Source: Rhodoferax sp. (GTDB taxonomy: Bacteria; Pseudomonadota; Gammaproteobacteria; Burkholderiales; Burkholderiaceae_C). Taken from it: DNA of 8,935 bases. Both the position numbers and the translations under genes were made by a program. The stretch is from contig JAQSDS010000015.1 of the NCBI GenBank assembly GCA_029946045.1, forward strand, positions 1 to 8,935, written 5' to 3'. Below the pieces are notes generated by a model. It searched no databases. It was not told where the DNA came from and saw nothing but the letters and a program-made list of their open reading frames with translations. Shown here in pieces: positions 1 through 5,633 of the stretch (positions are counted from its first letter, which is position 1; every line of letters begins with the position of its first letter).

Positions 1-1855
1 TGTATTTCTCAATGGCGATCTGCCAGCGCACCGCCTCGACCCGGCTGCCAACCACCACCATGGCCTTGGCTCTACCGCTGAGCAGCGGTGCCACAAACTC
101 ACGGAAATGCTCAACCACCACCTGCACCTTCTGCGCGATGTTGTAGGGGTGCAGCTTGACCCAGCCCATGATGCGCTTGAGGGCGGCGTTGCGCTCCACC
201 TCGGTCTCGGTCAGTTCCTGGTCGCCAGTCAGGCCATGGTGCGCCAGCTTGAACGCCAATTTGTAGGGCGTGTAGTTCTGCAAAACGTCCAGGATGAACT
301 TTTCTTCGATGGCCTGGCGCATTGAATAAACGTGGAACGGCTGGGGCAGGTTGCCCGGCCCAGCGGGTTGTGTCGGGTCTGGGCGGGTGCCAAACAGCTC
401 CAGGGTCTTGTTCTTGGGCGTGGCCGTGAAAGCCACAAAGGTGATGCCGCCGTCATTGGCGCGGGTAGCCATTTGCGCCGCCAGGATGTCATCCATACTG
501 ACTTCGCCGCCGTCGTTCAGGTCTTTCAGCTCATCCGCGCTGAGAACAGCCTTCAGCTGGGCCGCCGCAGCGCCGGTTTGCGAGCTGTGCGCTTCGTCGG
601 CAATCACGGCAAAGCGCTTGCCCTGCGTGGCGGCCAGTTCGCGCACGGCCTCCAGCGCAAACGGGAAGGTCTGGATGGTGCAGACCACAATCTTCTTGGT
701 GCCCGACAAGGCATCGGCCAGGGCCGCGCTTTTGCTGCCCTCGTTGTTGTTGATGGTGGCCACTACGCCAGTGGTGCGCTGAAAGTCGAACAAGGCCTCT
801 TGCAGCTGCGAGTCAATCACATTGCGGTCACTCACCACCAGCACGGTATCAAACACCTTGGCGTGGTCTGCCCGGTGCAGTTCGGCCAGAAAGTGCGCTG
901 TCCAGGCAATGGAGTTGGTTTTGCCCGAGCCCGCGCTGTGCTGAATCAGGTACTTGCCGCCCGGGCCGTCGACCACCACGGCCGCCTGGAGTTTGCGGGT
1001 GACGTCCAGCTGGTGATAACGCGGGAAGATGACACGCTCGATCAGACCCTTCTTATTGCGAACTGCAATCAGGTAGCGGCCCAGTATCTCCAGCCAGCTG
1101 TCCCGTGCCCAGACCTGCTCCCAAAGGTAAGCAGTTCGGTGGCCGCCTGCGGCATTCACCGGATTGCCCGCCGCGCCGTCGTTGCCCAGGTTGAAGGGCA
1201 GGAACACGGTGGCCGGGCCGTCCAGCCGGGTGACCATGGCCACCTCTTGGTTACTCACCGCAAAGTGCACCAGCGCCCCATGGGGAAACGACAGCAACGG
1301 CTCAGGTGCCTGGCCCTTGGGGCGCGGGTTGCGGTCAAAGCGGTACTGGTCGATGGCATCGCCAATGCTCTGGGTGAAATCGGTCTTGAGTTCCACCGTA
1401 GCTACTGGCAGGCCGTTCAGAAACAGCACCAGGTCGATGCTGTTCTCACAGTGCAGCGAATAGCGCACCTGGCGCACCACGCGCAGGCGGTTGGCAGCAA
1501 AACGGACGAGGATGTCGGGGTTGATGGCCAGCGCTGGTTTGAATTCGGCCAGCTTCAGCGGGGTTTTGAGACCCAGCAGCTCAAGCCCAAAGCGGAGCAC
1601 ATCCAGCGTGCCGCGCTGGTCCAACTGGTCGCGCAGGCGGGTCAACAGGGTGTCGGCTGCTTTGCTGCCGTGATTCTTGGTGATGGTTTCCCAGGCTTTG
1701 GGCTGCGTGGCCTGAACCCAGGCCAGCACGTCGGCAGGGAACAAGGCACGTGCGCGGTCGTAGCCTGCGGCATCACCTTCGGCGTACAGCCAGCCGTGTT
1801 GGCTGAGGTGCTGACAGATGTCGGTCTCGAAGCTGATTTCTTTATGCAGGCTCAT
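1..1855 (-). CDS. hsdR: Type I restriction enzyme, HsdR (R) subunit, C-terminal part beyond window
   Basis: This is the motor and nuclease subunit of a type I restriction-modification enzyme. It translocates DNA with ATP and cuts unmethylated DNA when joined to HsdM and HsdS. I read 618 open codons from ATG 1855 to the window edge, so the far C-terminal helicase and helical domains are missing (family proteins are usually about 1000 aa). The N-terminal nuclease core shows D141 and E155-L-K157, the same D-x13-E-x-K spacing as the EcoR124I PD-(D/E)xK site. Walker A is HSAGSGKT at 306-313, the DEAH box is at 420-423, and the helicase motif TATP is at 477-480. A weak Shine-Dalgarno (CAGGGA) lies about 12 nt upstream. 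The start is 38 nt after a RelE-like toxin stop, so hsdR is probably transcribed with that module. All key motifs visible here are intact. The identification is firm; the subtype is not assigned. Confidence 0.96.
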   Translation of the reverse strand, partial: MSLHKEISFETDICQHLSQHGWLYAEGDAAGYDRARALFPADVLAWVQATQPKAWETITKNHGSKAADTLLTRLRDQLDQRGTLDVLRFGLELLGLKTPLKLAEFKPALAINPDILVRFAANRLRVVRQVRYSLHCENSIDLVLFLNGLPVATVELKTDFTQSIGDAIDQYRFDRNPRPKGQAPEPLLSFPHGALVHFAVSNQEVAMVTRLDGPATVFLPFNLGNDGAAGNPVNAAGGHRTAYLWEQVWARDSWLEILGRYLIAVRNKKGLIERVIFPRYHQLDVTRKLQAAVVVDGPGGKYLIQHSAGSGKTNSIAWTAHFLAELHRADHAKVFDTVLVVSDRNVIDSQLQEALFDFQRTTGVVATINNNEGSKSAALADALSGTKKIVVCTIQTFPFALEAVRELAATQGKRFAVIADEAHSSQTGAAAAQLKAVLSADELKDLNDGGEVSMDDILAAQMATRANDGGITFVAFTATPKNKTLELFGTRPDPTQPAGPGNLPQPFHVYSMRQAIEEKFILDVLQNYTPYKLAFKLAHHGLTGDQELTETEVERNAALKRIMGWVKLHPYNIAQKVQVVVEHFREFVAPLLSGRAKAMVVVGSRVEAVRWQIAIEKY

Positions 1856-1876
1856 TCTTGTGTTTTCCCTGGGGCG

Positions 1877-1891
1877 CTGCCGTGGGGGCAG
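1877..1891 (-). other. Small GC hairpin between toxin stop and hsdR start
   Basis: CTGCC and GGCAG form a perfect 5-bp inverted repeat around a 5-nt loop. It sits between the RelE-like toxin stop (1894) and the hsdR Shine-Dalgarno. No T-run follows on the minus strand, so it is not a typical intrinsic terminator. It could slow readthrough or affect hsdR translation, or be chance in GC-rich DNA. Confidence 0.3.
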
Positions 1892-1893
1892 TC

Positions 1894-2184
1894 TCAATAA
1901 ACCGCGTCGTGGTCACCCACGTTCACCGGAATGATCTGGTGGTCTTGTATCAACAGCTCCAACGTGATGCGGTACGACAAGTTGATCGACACCGAATGCA
2001 GGCCCTGGTGCTTGCCTTGAAGCGCATGCAGTCGCAGCGACGGATGCGTCGGGTTGGCCTCCAGCAGTTGCAGGGTTTTCAAATAGTGCTGCCGCAAGTC
2101 GGGGTGGCGCTTGAGAAATTGCGCCGCCCGGCGGGCGTATTGCTCGGTAAAAACCAGCGCATAGCCCAGCATGGGTTGCTGCAT
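1894..2184 (-). CDS. RelE/ParE-superfamily toxin of a type II TA module
   Basis: This 96-aa protein resembles RelE/StbE/YafQ-type toxins, which are mostly ribosome-dependent mRNA endonucleases. The small alpha/beta fold is suggested by an early FTEQYARRAAQFLKRHP helix, a middle segment reading HPSLRLHALQG, a strand with SYRITLELL, and the tail VNVGDHDAVY, which is typical of this toxin group. ATG 2184 lies 2 nt after the antitoxin stop and has no clear Shine-Dalgarno, so translation is probably coupled to the antitoxin. The same frame stays open to 2304, but that extension is antitoxin gene read in another frame and is rejected. An internal ATG at 2172 is an alternative start. No frameshift or internal stop is seen, so the toxin looks functional. 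The superfamily is fairly sure; the exact family and target are not known. Confidence 0.85.
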   Translation of the reverse strand: MQQPMLGYALVFTEQYARRAAQFLKRHPDLRQHYLKTLQLLEANPTHPSLRLHALQGKHQGLHSVSINLSYRITLELLIQDHQIIPVNVGDHDAVY

Positions 2185-2186
2185 GG

Positions 2187-2453
2187 TCAAGAGGCCAGGT
2201 TGGCAGCGTCTAGCCGCGCCAGATGCGCCTCGGGCGACTCCTGCACCATGCGCCCTGCCGCCATGTCGGCCCGGGTCTGGGCCAGTGCGGCGTCCAGCTC
2301 GCATTCGCGCAGGTAGTGGTAATGGGCCATGTTCATCACCACAAATTTGTCTTTGCCGCGCACCGAGATGGTGGCTTCGGGTGCACTGCCCAGCGCCAGC
2401 TCAATGGCGGACACACCTTTGGTTTTGAGATCGTTAGCGCTGATGTAGGCCAT
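2187..2453 (-). CDS. Phd/YefM-like antitoxin
   Basis: This 88-aa protein is the likely antitoxin and autorepressor for the RelE-like toxin directly downstream. The N-terminal part (AYISANDLKTKGVSAIE, then EATISVRGKDKFVVM) resembles the Phd/YefM DNA-binding fold. The charged C-terminal half (YHYLRECELDAALAQTRAD and onward) would wrap the toxin. I chose ATG 2453 because GGAG sits 8 nt upstream. A GTG three codons earlier (2462) overlaps that same GGAG and would leave itself without a ribosome site. The order antitoxin-toxin with a 2-nt gap is the usual arrangement for Phd-type modules and opposite to the two HigB/HigA-type modules in this locus. Family assignment rests on remembered sequence resemblance. 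Confidence 0.85.
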   Translation of the reverse strand: MAYISANDLKTKGVSAIELALGSAPEATISVRGKDKFVVMNMAHYHYLRECELDAALAQTRADMAAGRMVQESPEAHLARLDAANLAS

Positions 2454-2612
2454 GGCAAGCACTCCAAAAAGACAGTTTTTGAATACTACAAATCATACTT
2501 TAAATAGTGCGATTCATGGTGTTGCTGGGAATGTTGCTGCGACATCAATAAAACCGGCCTGTCGCCCACGCAGAAACAGCGCGGGATCCTACTGTATTCA
2601 TAGCAACCAAGT
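2454..2612 (-). promoter_or_regulatory. AT-rich leader of the Phd/RelE module
   Basis: These roughly 160 bases separate the upstream higA stop from the phd start. The part near 2480-2506 is clearly AT-rich compared with the surrounding DNA and probably holds the promoter and operator of the module. On the minus strand TATGAT (2497-2492) is a reasonable -10 box, but no convincing -35 lies 15-19 nt upstream. AGTAT is repeated directly with a 12-nt period, and ACTA/TAGT flank the core as a loose inverted repeat. These are candidate repressor contacts only. No small gene or terminator is visible. Confidence 0.35.
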
Positions 2613-2960
2613 TCAGGCAACCGCCAACATCAAATGCCCAATCGGTTCCGCTGCGGGCCGTACCTTGATTTCGATGTCGTAGCCCAGCCGGTTCAGGCAG
2701 TCCATCAGCTTGCGCTCAGACAGGTTCGAGAAGTCGCCCCGCAGCATGGATGACACCTTGGGCTGGGGAATGCCCATGCGCTCGGCGGCGGCTTTCTGGG
2801 TGAGTTTGAGTTGCGCAATCGCCCGGGTGATTTCAATCACCAGACCAGACTTGATCTTGAGCTTGTCGGCGTCGGGCAGGCCCAGGTCGGCAAACACATT
2901 GCCCGAACCCATTTCAACCTCGATGCCGTTGATGGTGCGTGTTGTTGCTTGCTTTTTCAT
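2613..2960 (-). CDS. higA: HigA-like XRE-family antitoxin (HTH_37 type)
   Basis: This 115-aa helix-turn-helix protein is the predicted antitoxin and autorepressor of the HigB-like toxin upstream. It starts 1 nt after the toxin stop, with a strong AAGGAG 7 nt before ATG 2960. The HTH lies about residues 53-93: LTQKAAAERMGIPQPKVSSM is a classic XRE pattern, followed by a second helix with LSERKLMDCLNRLG. A flexible N-terminus (MKKQATTRTINGIEVEMGSG) precedes it, and the protein ends in a short beta-like tail (YDIEIKVRPA). This layout matches COG5606/HTH_37 partners of Gp49-type toxins. The toxin-first order is normal for higBA. The protein looks complete. Its likely binding site is the inverted repeat at 3328-3341. 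The same frame extends upstream to 3233 inside the toxin gene; that extension is rejected. Confidence 0.9.
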   Translation of the reverse strand: MKKQATTRTINGIEVEMGSGNVFADLGLPDADKLKIKSGLVIEITRAIAQLKLTQKAAAERMGIPQPKVSSMLRGDFSNLSERKLMDCLNRLGYDIEIKVRPAAEPIGHLMLAVA

Positions 2961-2961
2961 G

Positions 2962-3318
2962 TCACAGCTCCTTTGCAAGCGCCTCGGCCACCTTGAGCCG
3001 TGCGCGAATAATGTCCATGTCCTCTTTGGGTGTCTCGCTGCCGCGCTTGCTCTTCTTGTTGAAGCAATGCAGCACAAACACCGCCTGCGCAAATTTGACG
3101 GTATAGACGGCGCGATAAGTGCCGTCCTGGTCGTCTTCCACCACCTCCAGCACACCCGCACCGCCAAAACCCTTGAGCACCTTGGCCGCGTCGTGCTTGC
3201 TGCCACGCTGGGCAAAATCCAGCGCATGGCCAAAGAACTTGCGCACCTCCAACGGCAAAGCCATCAAATCCTTCTTGCTGCTACCTATCCACGCGAGCGG
3301 TTTGTCTTGTTGCGGCAT
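2962..3318 (-). CDS. higB: HigB/Gp49-family (RelE-like) toxin
   Basis: This 118-aa protein belongs to the phage-derived Gp49/HigB-like toxin family (COG4679/PF05973), which are RelE-fold mRNA interferases acting on translated messages. Family signatures are WIGSSKKDL (10-18), LPLEVRKFFGHAL (21-33), the core LKGFGGAGVLEVVED (48-62), TYRAVYTVKF (67-76), VFVLHCFNKKSKRG (80-93) and the TPKEDMDIIRARL helix (96-108). Length and motifs match an intact toxin. The ATG at 3318 has AGG 12-14 nt upstream, and that AGG is also part of the right arm of an operator-like inverted repeat. The gene follows hsdS after 57 nt and overlaps nothing. It forms a toxin-first pair with higA. The toxin is predicted active from intactness only; no catalytic test is possible here. 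Confidence 0.9.
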   Translation of the reverse strand: MPQQDKPLAWIGSSKKDLMALPLEVRKFFGHALDFAQRGSKHDAAKVLKGFGGAGVLEVVEDDQDGTYRAVYTVKFAQAVFVLHCFNKKSKRGSETPKEDMDIIRARLKVAEALAKEL

Positions 3319-3327
3319 GGCTAATCT

Positions 3328-3341
3328 TACCTGAAAAGGTA
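3328..3341. promoter_or_regulatory. Operator-like inverted repeat upstream of higBA
   Basis: A perfect 5-bp inverted repeat, TACCT-N4-AGGTA, lies 9 nt upstream of the higB start in an otherwise AT-rich 57-nt gap after hsdS. The right arm on the minus strand also supplies the AGG nearest to a Shine-Dalgarno for higB. Position and symmetry suit autorepression by the downstream HigA or the HigBA complex. A TAAGAT -10-like box overlaps it, but no good -35 is seen. Confidence 0.5.
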
Positions 3342-3375
3342 TATTTTGGGTGGAGCTTGGAAAAGGAGCGTGAGA

Positions 3376-4656
3376 CTATGCCACCGCACCCCGCACATCA
3401 ATCTGGCCGGTGACGGCGGCGGAGATCAGCGCGGTGCGGCGTTCTTGCAGCAGGTCGATGGCGCGTTGGGCTTCGGCGGTGAGGGTGTCAAGTTTGGCGG
3501 TTTCGCTGTCCAAGAATGCTGTGATCTCATCCTGCTCGGATCTTGGCGGCGTTGGCGTCCAGAAGTTCACTGCATGGCTGATGTTGAACTGTTCCTGCGC
3601 AGCACCATACTGCACCACTTCGACCTGGAACCGGACAATGCGGGTATTCATCGTGTAGCAGAGCCAATTGGAGTTGAATGGCCCCTGACGAATATGCATG
3701 ACAGAGGCGCAGTTTCCACCTTCGCACTCTTTTGGGACGACTGCAGTAATTCCTGGCGCACCAACACGAACCGTCAATAAGTCCCCGGCATGAAGTTGGG
3801 TTTTTACGTGCTTGTCACTTGACACCGTATCAATGCATCGTGCATTGACCCAATCAATGACGCCCTCACGGATGTCGCCGCCGTAGATGAAAGGCCGACC
3901 TTCGTCGGCCACGAAACTGCTGGGGTTTACGACAATTCCAACAGTCATTGCGGGAGATATGTGTTTGAGCTGTTTCACCTCCCAATGCTCCGGCACATCC
4001 CCCAGCCATTCGATGCCGGATGGCTTCAGGGGCGCGTCGGGGTTCAGGCCCCGGGTGACGGCGTGGGAGATGACGGCCTGGCGCTTTTCTTTCAGCAGTT
4101 CCATCAGCCGTCGCTGCTCGGCCACCAGTTCGTCAATCTTGGCGGTTTCGCGGTCGAGGAAGGCGGCAATTTGGGTTTGTTCGGTGAGGGTTGGCGTCGT
4201 CACTTTCATTCCGCCAACGAACTCCCAGCTCGCACGGGGCATTTTTGAGCCGAATGTCGAGCCATCCACAATGGCGATAAATTCTCGGTTCAGTATTTGG
4301 TACTGCGCAAACCGACTGTCAATTGCAGGGGCAGGTCGCAGAACGTGGAAATCACCAACTGCCTCGCCAGAAGACTCGGCGCGATAGGCTTTAGCGAGGT
4401 ACGGTCGCAATTTGCCAAACAAGATGTCACCTGCGTCAAAGGCAATGCCATCGCCTTGAAACTCAGTTTCTGTTGGAATAAATCGTCCAGTCCAACCCTC
4501 GATGTTTTCCAAGGCAACTGGATTTTCACGTCGGTCTGTTTTCTCAGTCAACAAAGTCAGATTGCGCTTGAGTCGCTTCACATCCCAATGCCCCGGCACA
4601 TCCCCCAGCCACGCCACACCGCTGTCCTTGTACTCCGGGTAACGCGGCAAGCTCAT
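3376..4656 (-). CDS. hsdS: Type I restriction-modification specificity subunit HsdS
   Basis: HsdS (426 aa) chooses the DNA target for both the methylase and the nuclease complex. The protein has two half-repeats, each with a target-recognition domain followed by a coiled-coil spacer. The halves begin with WLGDVPGHWDVK (16-27) and WLGDVPEHWEVK (217-228). Their conserved helices begin EQTQIAAFLDRETAKIDEL (159-177) and EQDEITAFLDSETAKLDTL (374-392). The variable domains (about 28-158 and 229-373) are unlike each other, so the predicted target is bipartite and asymmetric. The variable parts are visibly less GC-rich than the helices, as is common for exchanged recognition domains. ATG 4656 follows the upstream antitoxin stop by 15 nt and lacks a Shine-Dalgarno (ACCACCCC precedes it), suggesting translation coupled to the antitoxin. 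The gene is complete; its target sequence cannot be predicted. Confidence 0.96.
   Translation of the reverse strand: MSLPRYPEYKDSGVAWLGDVPGHWDVKRLKRNLTLLTEKTDRRENPVALENIEGWTGRFIPTETEFQGDGIAFDAGDILFGKLRPYLAKAYRAESSGEAVGDFHVLRPAPAIDSRFAQYQILNREFIAIVDGSTFGSKMPRASWEFVGGMKVTTPTLTEQTQIAAFLDRETAKIDELVAEQRRLMELLKEKRQAVISHAVTRGLNPDAPLKPSGIEWLGDVPEHWEVKQLKHISPAMTVGIVVNPSSFVADEGRPFIYGGDIREGVIDWVNARCIDTVSSDKHVKTQLHAGDLLTVRVGAPGITAVVPKECEGGNCASVMHIRQGPFNSNWLCYTMNTRIVRFQVEVVQYGAAQEQFNISHAVNFWTPTPPRSEQDEITAFLDSETAKLDTLTAEAQRAIDLLQERRTALISAAVTGQIDVRGAVA
3974..4008. repeat. 35-nt direct repeat in hsdS, copy 1 (start of second half)
   Basis: This stretch encodes the conserved WLGDVPEHWEVK entry to the second target-recognition domain. 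It matches 4577-4611 over 35 nt with only two mismatches. This is closer than the proteins' overall similarity requires and could support recombination between hsdS halves or with other hsdS genes. Confidence 0.8.
4577..4611. repeat. 35-nt direct repeat in hsdS, copy 2 (start of first half)
   Basis: This is the partner of the copy at 3974-4008, in the same orientation, with 33 of 35 bases identical. It encodes WLGDVPGHWDVK at the start of HsdS. Recombination between the two copies would delete the first target-recognition domain and central spacer and leave a half-length specificity gene. Confidence 0.8.
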
Positions 4657-4671
4657 GGGGTGGTCAAAGAA

Positions 4672-4989
4672 TTACGCATGCGCTGCCGGCGTATTTTTGG
4701 GCAAGACTGCAAGCCGCAAGCCCATGGCTTTGAGAATGGCTGACAGGCTGCTCAGCGCCGGGTTACCCTCGGGCGACAAGGTACGGTAAAGCTGCGTGGG
4801 GTTCAGGTGCGCTTGCGCTGCGATGGCTGGCACGCCACCAAAGGCAGCGGCCATCTGCCGCAGAATGACCAGGAGTTCACCTTGGTCACCGTTCTCGTCT
4901 TCCAGAATGCTGTTGATCACTTGCCGGGCTAACTCGGGGTCTTTGCGATACAACTCAATCATGGCTTCGTCATGCGGTCTGTCATTCAT
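4672..4989 (-). CDS. HigA-like addiction module antidote (COG3636 type), partner toxin broken
   Basis: This 105-aa protein matches the 'putative addiction module antidote' family (COG3636, HI1420-like HTH). Recognisable parts are the N-terminal segment with RKDPELARQVINSILED, the predicted HTH region GVPAIAAQAHLNPTQLYRTL, and the family hallmark LSPEGNPALSSLSAILKAMG near the end. The ATG at 4989 has AAGGAG 7 nt upstream, and the start overlaps the toxin gene's stop by 8 nt (ATGAATGA). The antitoxin is intact, while the toxin in front of it carries a nonsense codon and a frameshift, so this is probably an orphan antitoxin. It may still act as a DNA-binding regulator of the locus or neutralise related toxins. 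Its stop is 15 nt before hsdS, which has no ribosome site, so its translation may feed hsdS. The frame stays open up to 5172, but that extension is toxin sequence out of frame. Confidence 0.88.
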   Translation of the reverse strand: MNDRPHDEAMIELYRKDPELARQVINSILEDENGDQGELLVILRQMAAAFGGVPAIAAQAHLNPTQLYRTLSPEGNPALSSLSAILKAMGLRLAVLPKNTPAAHA

Positions 4990-5321
4990 TGCTTTTCTCC
5001 TTTTGCCAATGTTTCCAATAAGAGCAGGCGCGGTCGATGTCGGCGTTCTGCGTCCGTTTATCACCCCCGCATAACAACAGCACCAGTTGTTTGCCAGCCA
5101 TGGCGTAGTACACCCGGTAGCCGGTAGCCAGCACCCACATCGATGCGTCACTCGGACACGCCATCCCGGCAAAACCTGTGATCACCAAAATTGCCAGCCT
5201 CCATTCGGGCCACTCGCCGGATGACGGCAATTTTGGCGGTGATGTCTCGCAAATTTTCCAACCAATCAACATAGACATCCCGCCGATCCTCGAAGCTTAT
5301 GTAGTGGCTTATTTGGTACAT
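4982..5321 (-). pseudogene. COG3657-type addiction toxin (RelE/HigB-like), inactivated
   Basis: The ancestral product would be about 110 aa, close to the usual length for this 'addiction module killer protein' family. From ATG 5321 the frame reads MYQISHYISFEDRRDVYVDW and onward through FGDHRFCRDGVSE, then stops at TGA (5150-5148) after 57 codons, where relatives have Leu or Met. Family sequence continues in the same frame (RIDVGAGY) until an exact 7-bp tandem duplication, CCGGTAG twice at 5114-5127, shifts the frame. The rest (GYRVYYAMAGKQLVLLLCGG and onward, ending at 4984-4982) is in the new frame. Removing 7 nt gives 111 codons. Both lesions hit the conserved core before the catalytic C-terminal half, so the toxin should be dead. 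No Shine-Dalgarno is seen before ATG 5321. Confidence 0.88.
5114..5127. repeat. 7-bp tandem duplication that frameshifts the toxin
   Basis: CCGGTAG occurs twice back to back, followed by CC of a partial third unit. In the toxin frame, one copy gives the normal family sequence GAGYRVYYA; the second copy adds 7 nt and shifts the frame. Its exactness suggests a recent replication-slippage event. Confidence 0.85.
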
Positions 5322-5332
5322 GGCGATTTTCG

Positions 5333-5361
5333 TCTATAAACGAATTCCAGGCAACAGCCAA
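5333..5361 (-). promoter_or_regulatory. Candidate promoter of the broken TA module
   Basis: On the minus strand TTGGCT (5361-5356) and TATAGA (5338-5333) are 17 nt apart, each matching four of six sigma-70 consensus bases. The expected start point is only about 4-6 nt before the toxin ATG, which would make a nearly leaderless message and agrees with the absent Shine-Dalgarno. The match is modest and unproven. If real, it would supply antitoxin and hsdS transcripts. Confidence 0.35.
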
Positions 5362-5378
5362 TCATTGTTTCGTCACCC

Positions 5379-5392
5379 CACCCAGCAGGGTG
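5379..5392. other. Short hairpin in the gap after the small ORF
   Basis: CACCC-AGCA-GGGTG is a perfect 5-bp inverted repeat with a 4-nt loop, in the 133-nt gap between the small SxxxEG ORF and the broken toxin. No T-run follows on either strand, so it is not a convincing terminator. The rest of the gap shows no recognisable gene, and no Fic fragment. Confidence 0.25.
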
Positions 5393-5454
5393 CAATAGTG
5401 CGTCCAGGATAGCCAAGACGGTTGACGGGCAGGTCAGAGTCTGGCTGGTGTATG

Positions 5455-5613
5455 TCACTTTGCCGGTACTGATACTTGGACACGCTGCTGCTCCATCAGC
5501 AACTTGGCCGCCGCCTGCGTTTGCGGCAAGGTCTGCGCCCTGTAACCCTCAATGCGCATCGACGTCTGCACGGCTTGGGTCAATTTCTGCTGGAGTTGTG
5601 GTGTGAGTTGCAT
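5455..5613 (-). CDS. Small protein with Fic-antitoxin-like SxxxEG motif
   Basis: This 52-aa ORF begins MQLTPQLQQKLTQAV and continues TSMRIEGY; the end reads LLMEQQRVQVSVPAK. The stretch S-M-R-I-E-G fits the (S/T)xxxE(G/N) inhibitory motif of Fic-toxin antitoxins (VbhA/FicA type). Those are short helical proteins whose Glu blocks ATP positioning in the Fic AMP-transferase. An in-frame ATG 7 codons earlier (5634) overlaps the hsdM stop as TAATG and would give 59 aa. I chose 5613 because purine-rich GGACAGAGAG lies just before it; either start suggests coupling to hsdM. Fic genes with such small antitoxins are known companions of type I systems, but no Fic toxin is present here. The ORF is real on position and composition. 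The Fic link is inference from one short motif. Confidence 0.65.
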   Translation of the reverse strand: MQLTPQLQQKLTQAVQTSMRIEGYRAQTLPQTQAAAKLLMEQQRVQVSVPAK

Positions 5614-5633
5614 GGTGTTTTTCTCTCTGTCCA

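Noticed and set aside
332..1900. 522-codon open frame on the plus strand
   Set aside because: It is antisense to hsdR, which has every expected helicase and nuclease motif; the plus frame is open only because of high third-position GC and resembles no family.
2613..3233. 206-codon minus-strand frame containing HigA
   Set aside because: Only the last 115 codons are HigA-like; the upstream part is the HigB gene read out of frame, and a strong ribosome site marks the start at 2960.
4672..5172. 166-codon minus-strand frame containing the COG3636 antitoxin
   Set aside because: The extra N-terminus is the toxin gene out of frame; AAGGAG precedes ATG 4989.
4982..5278. 98-codon minus-strand frame as an intact toxin
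   Set aside because: Only its C-terminal part matches the toxin family; the N-terminal part is an out-of-frame reading created by the 7-bp duplication.
5309..5458. GTG-started frame of about 49 codons overlapping the small-ORF stop, considered as a Fic remnant
   Set aside because: The translation has no Fic HPFxxGNGR motif or other recognisable feature, and no ribosome site.
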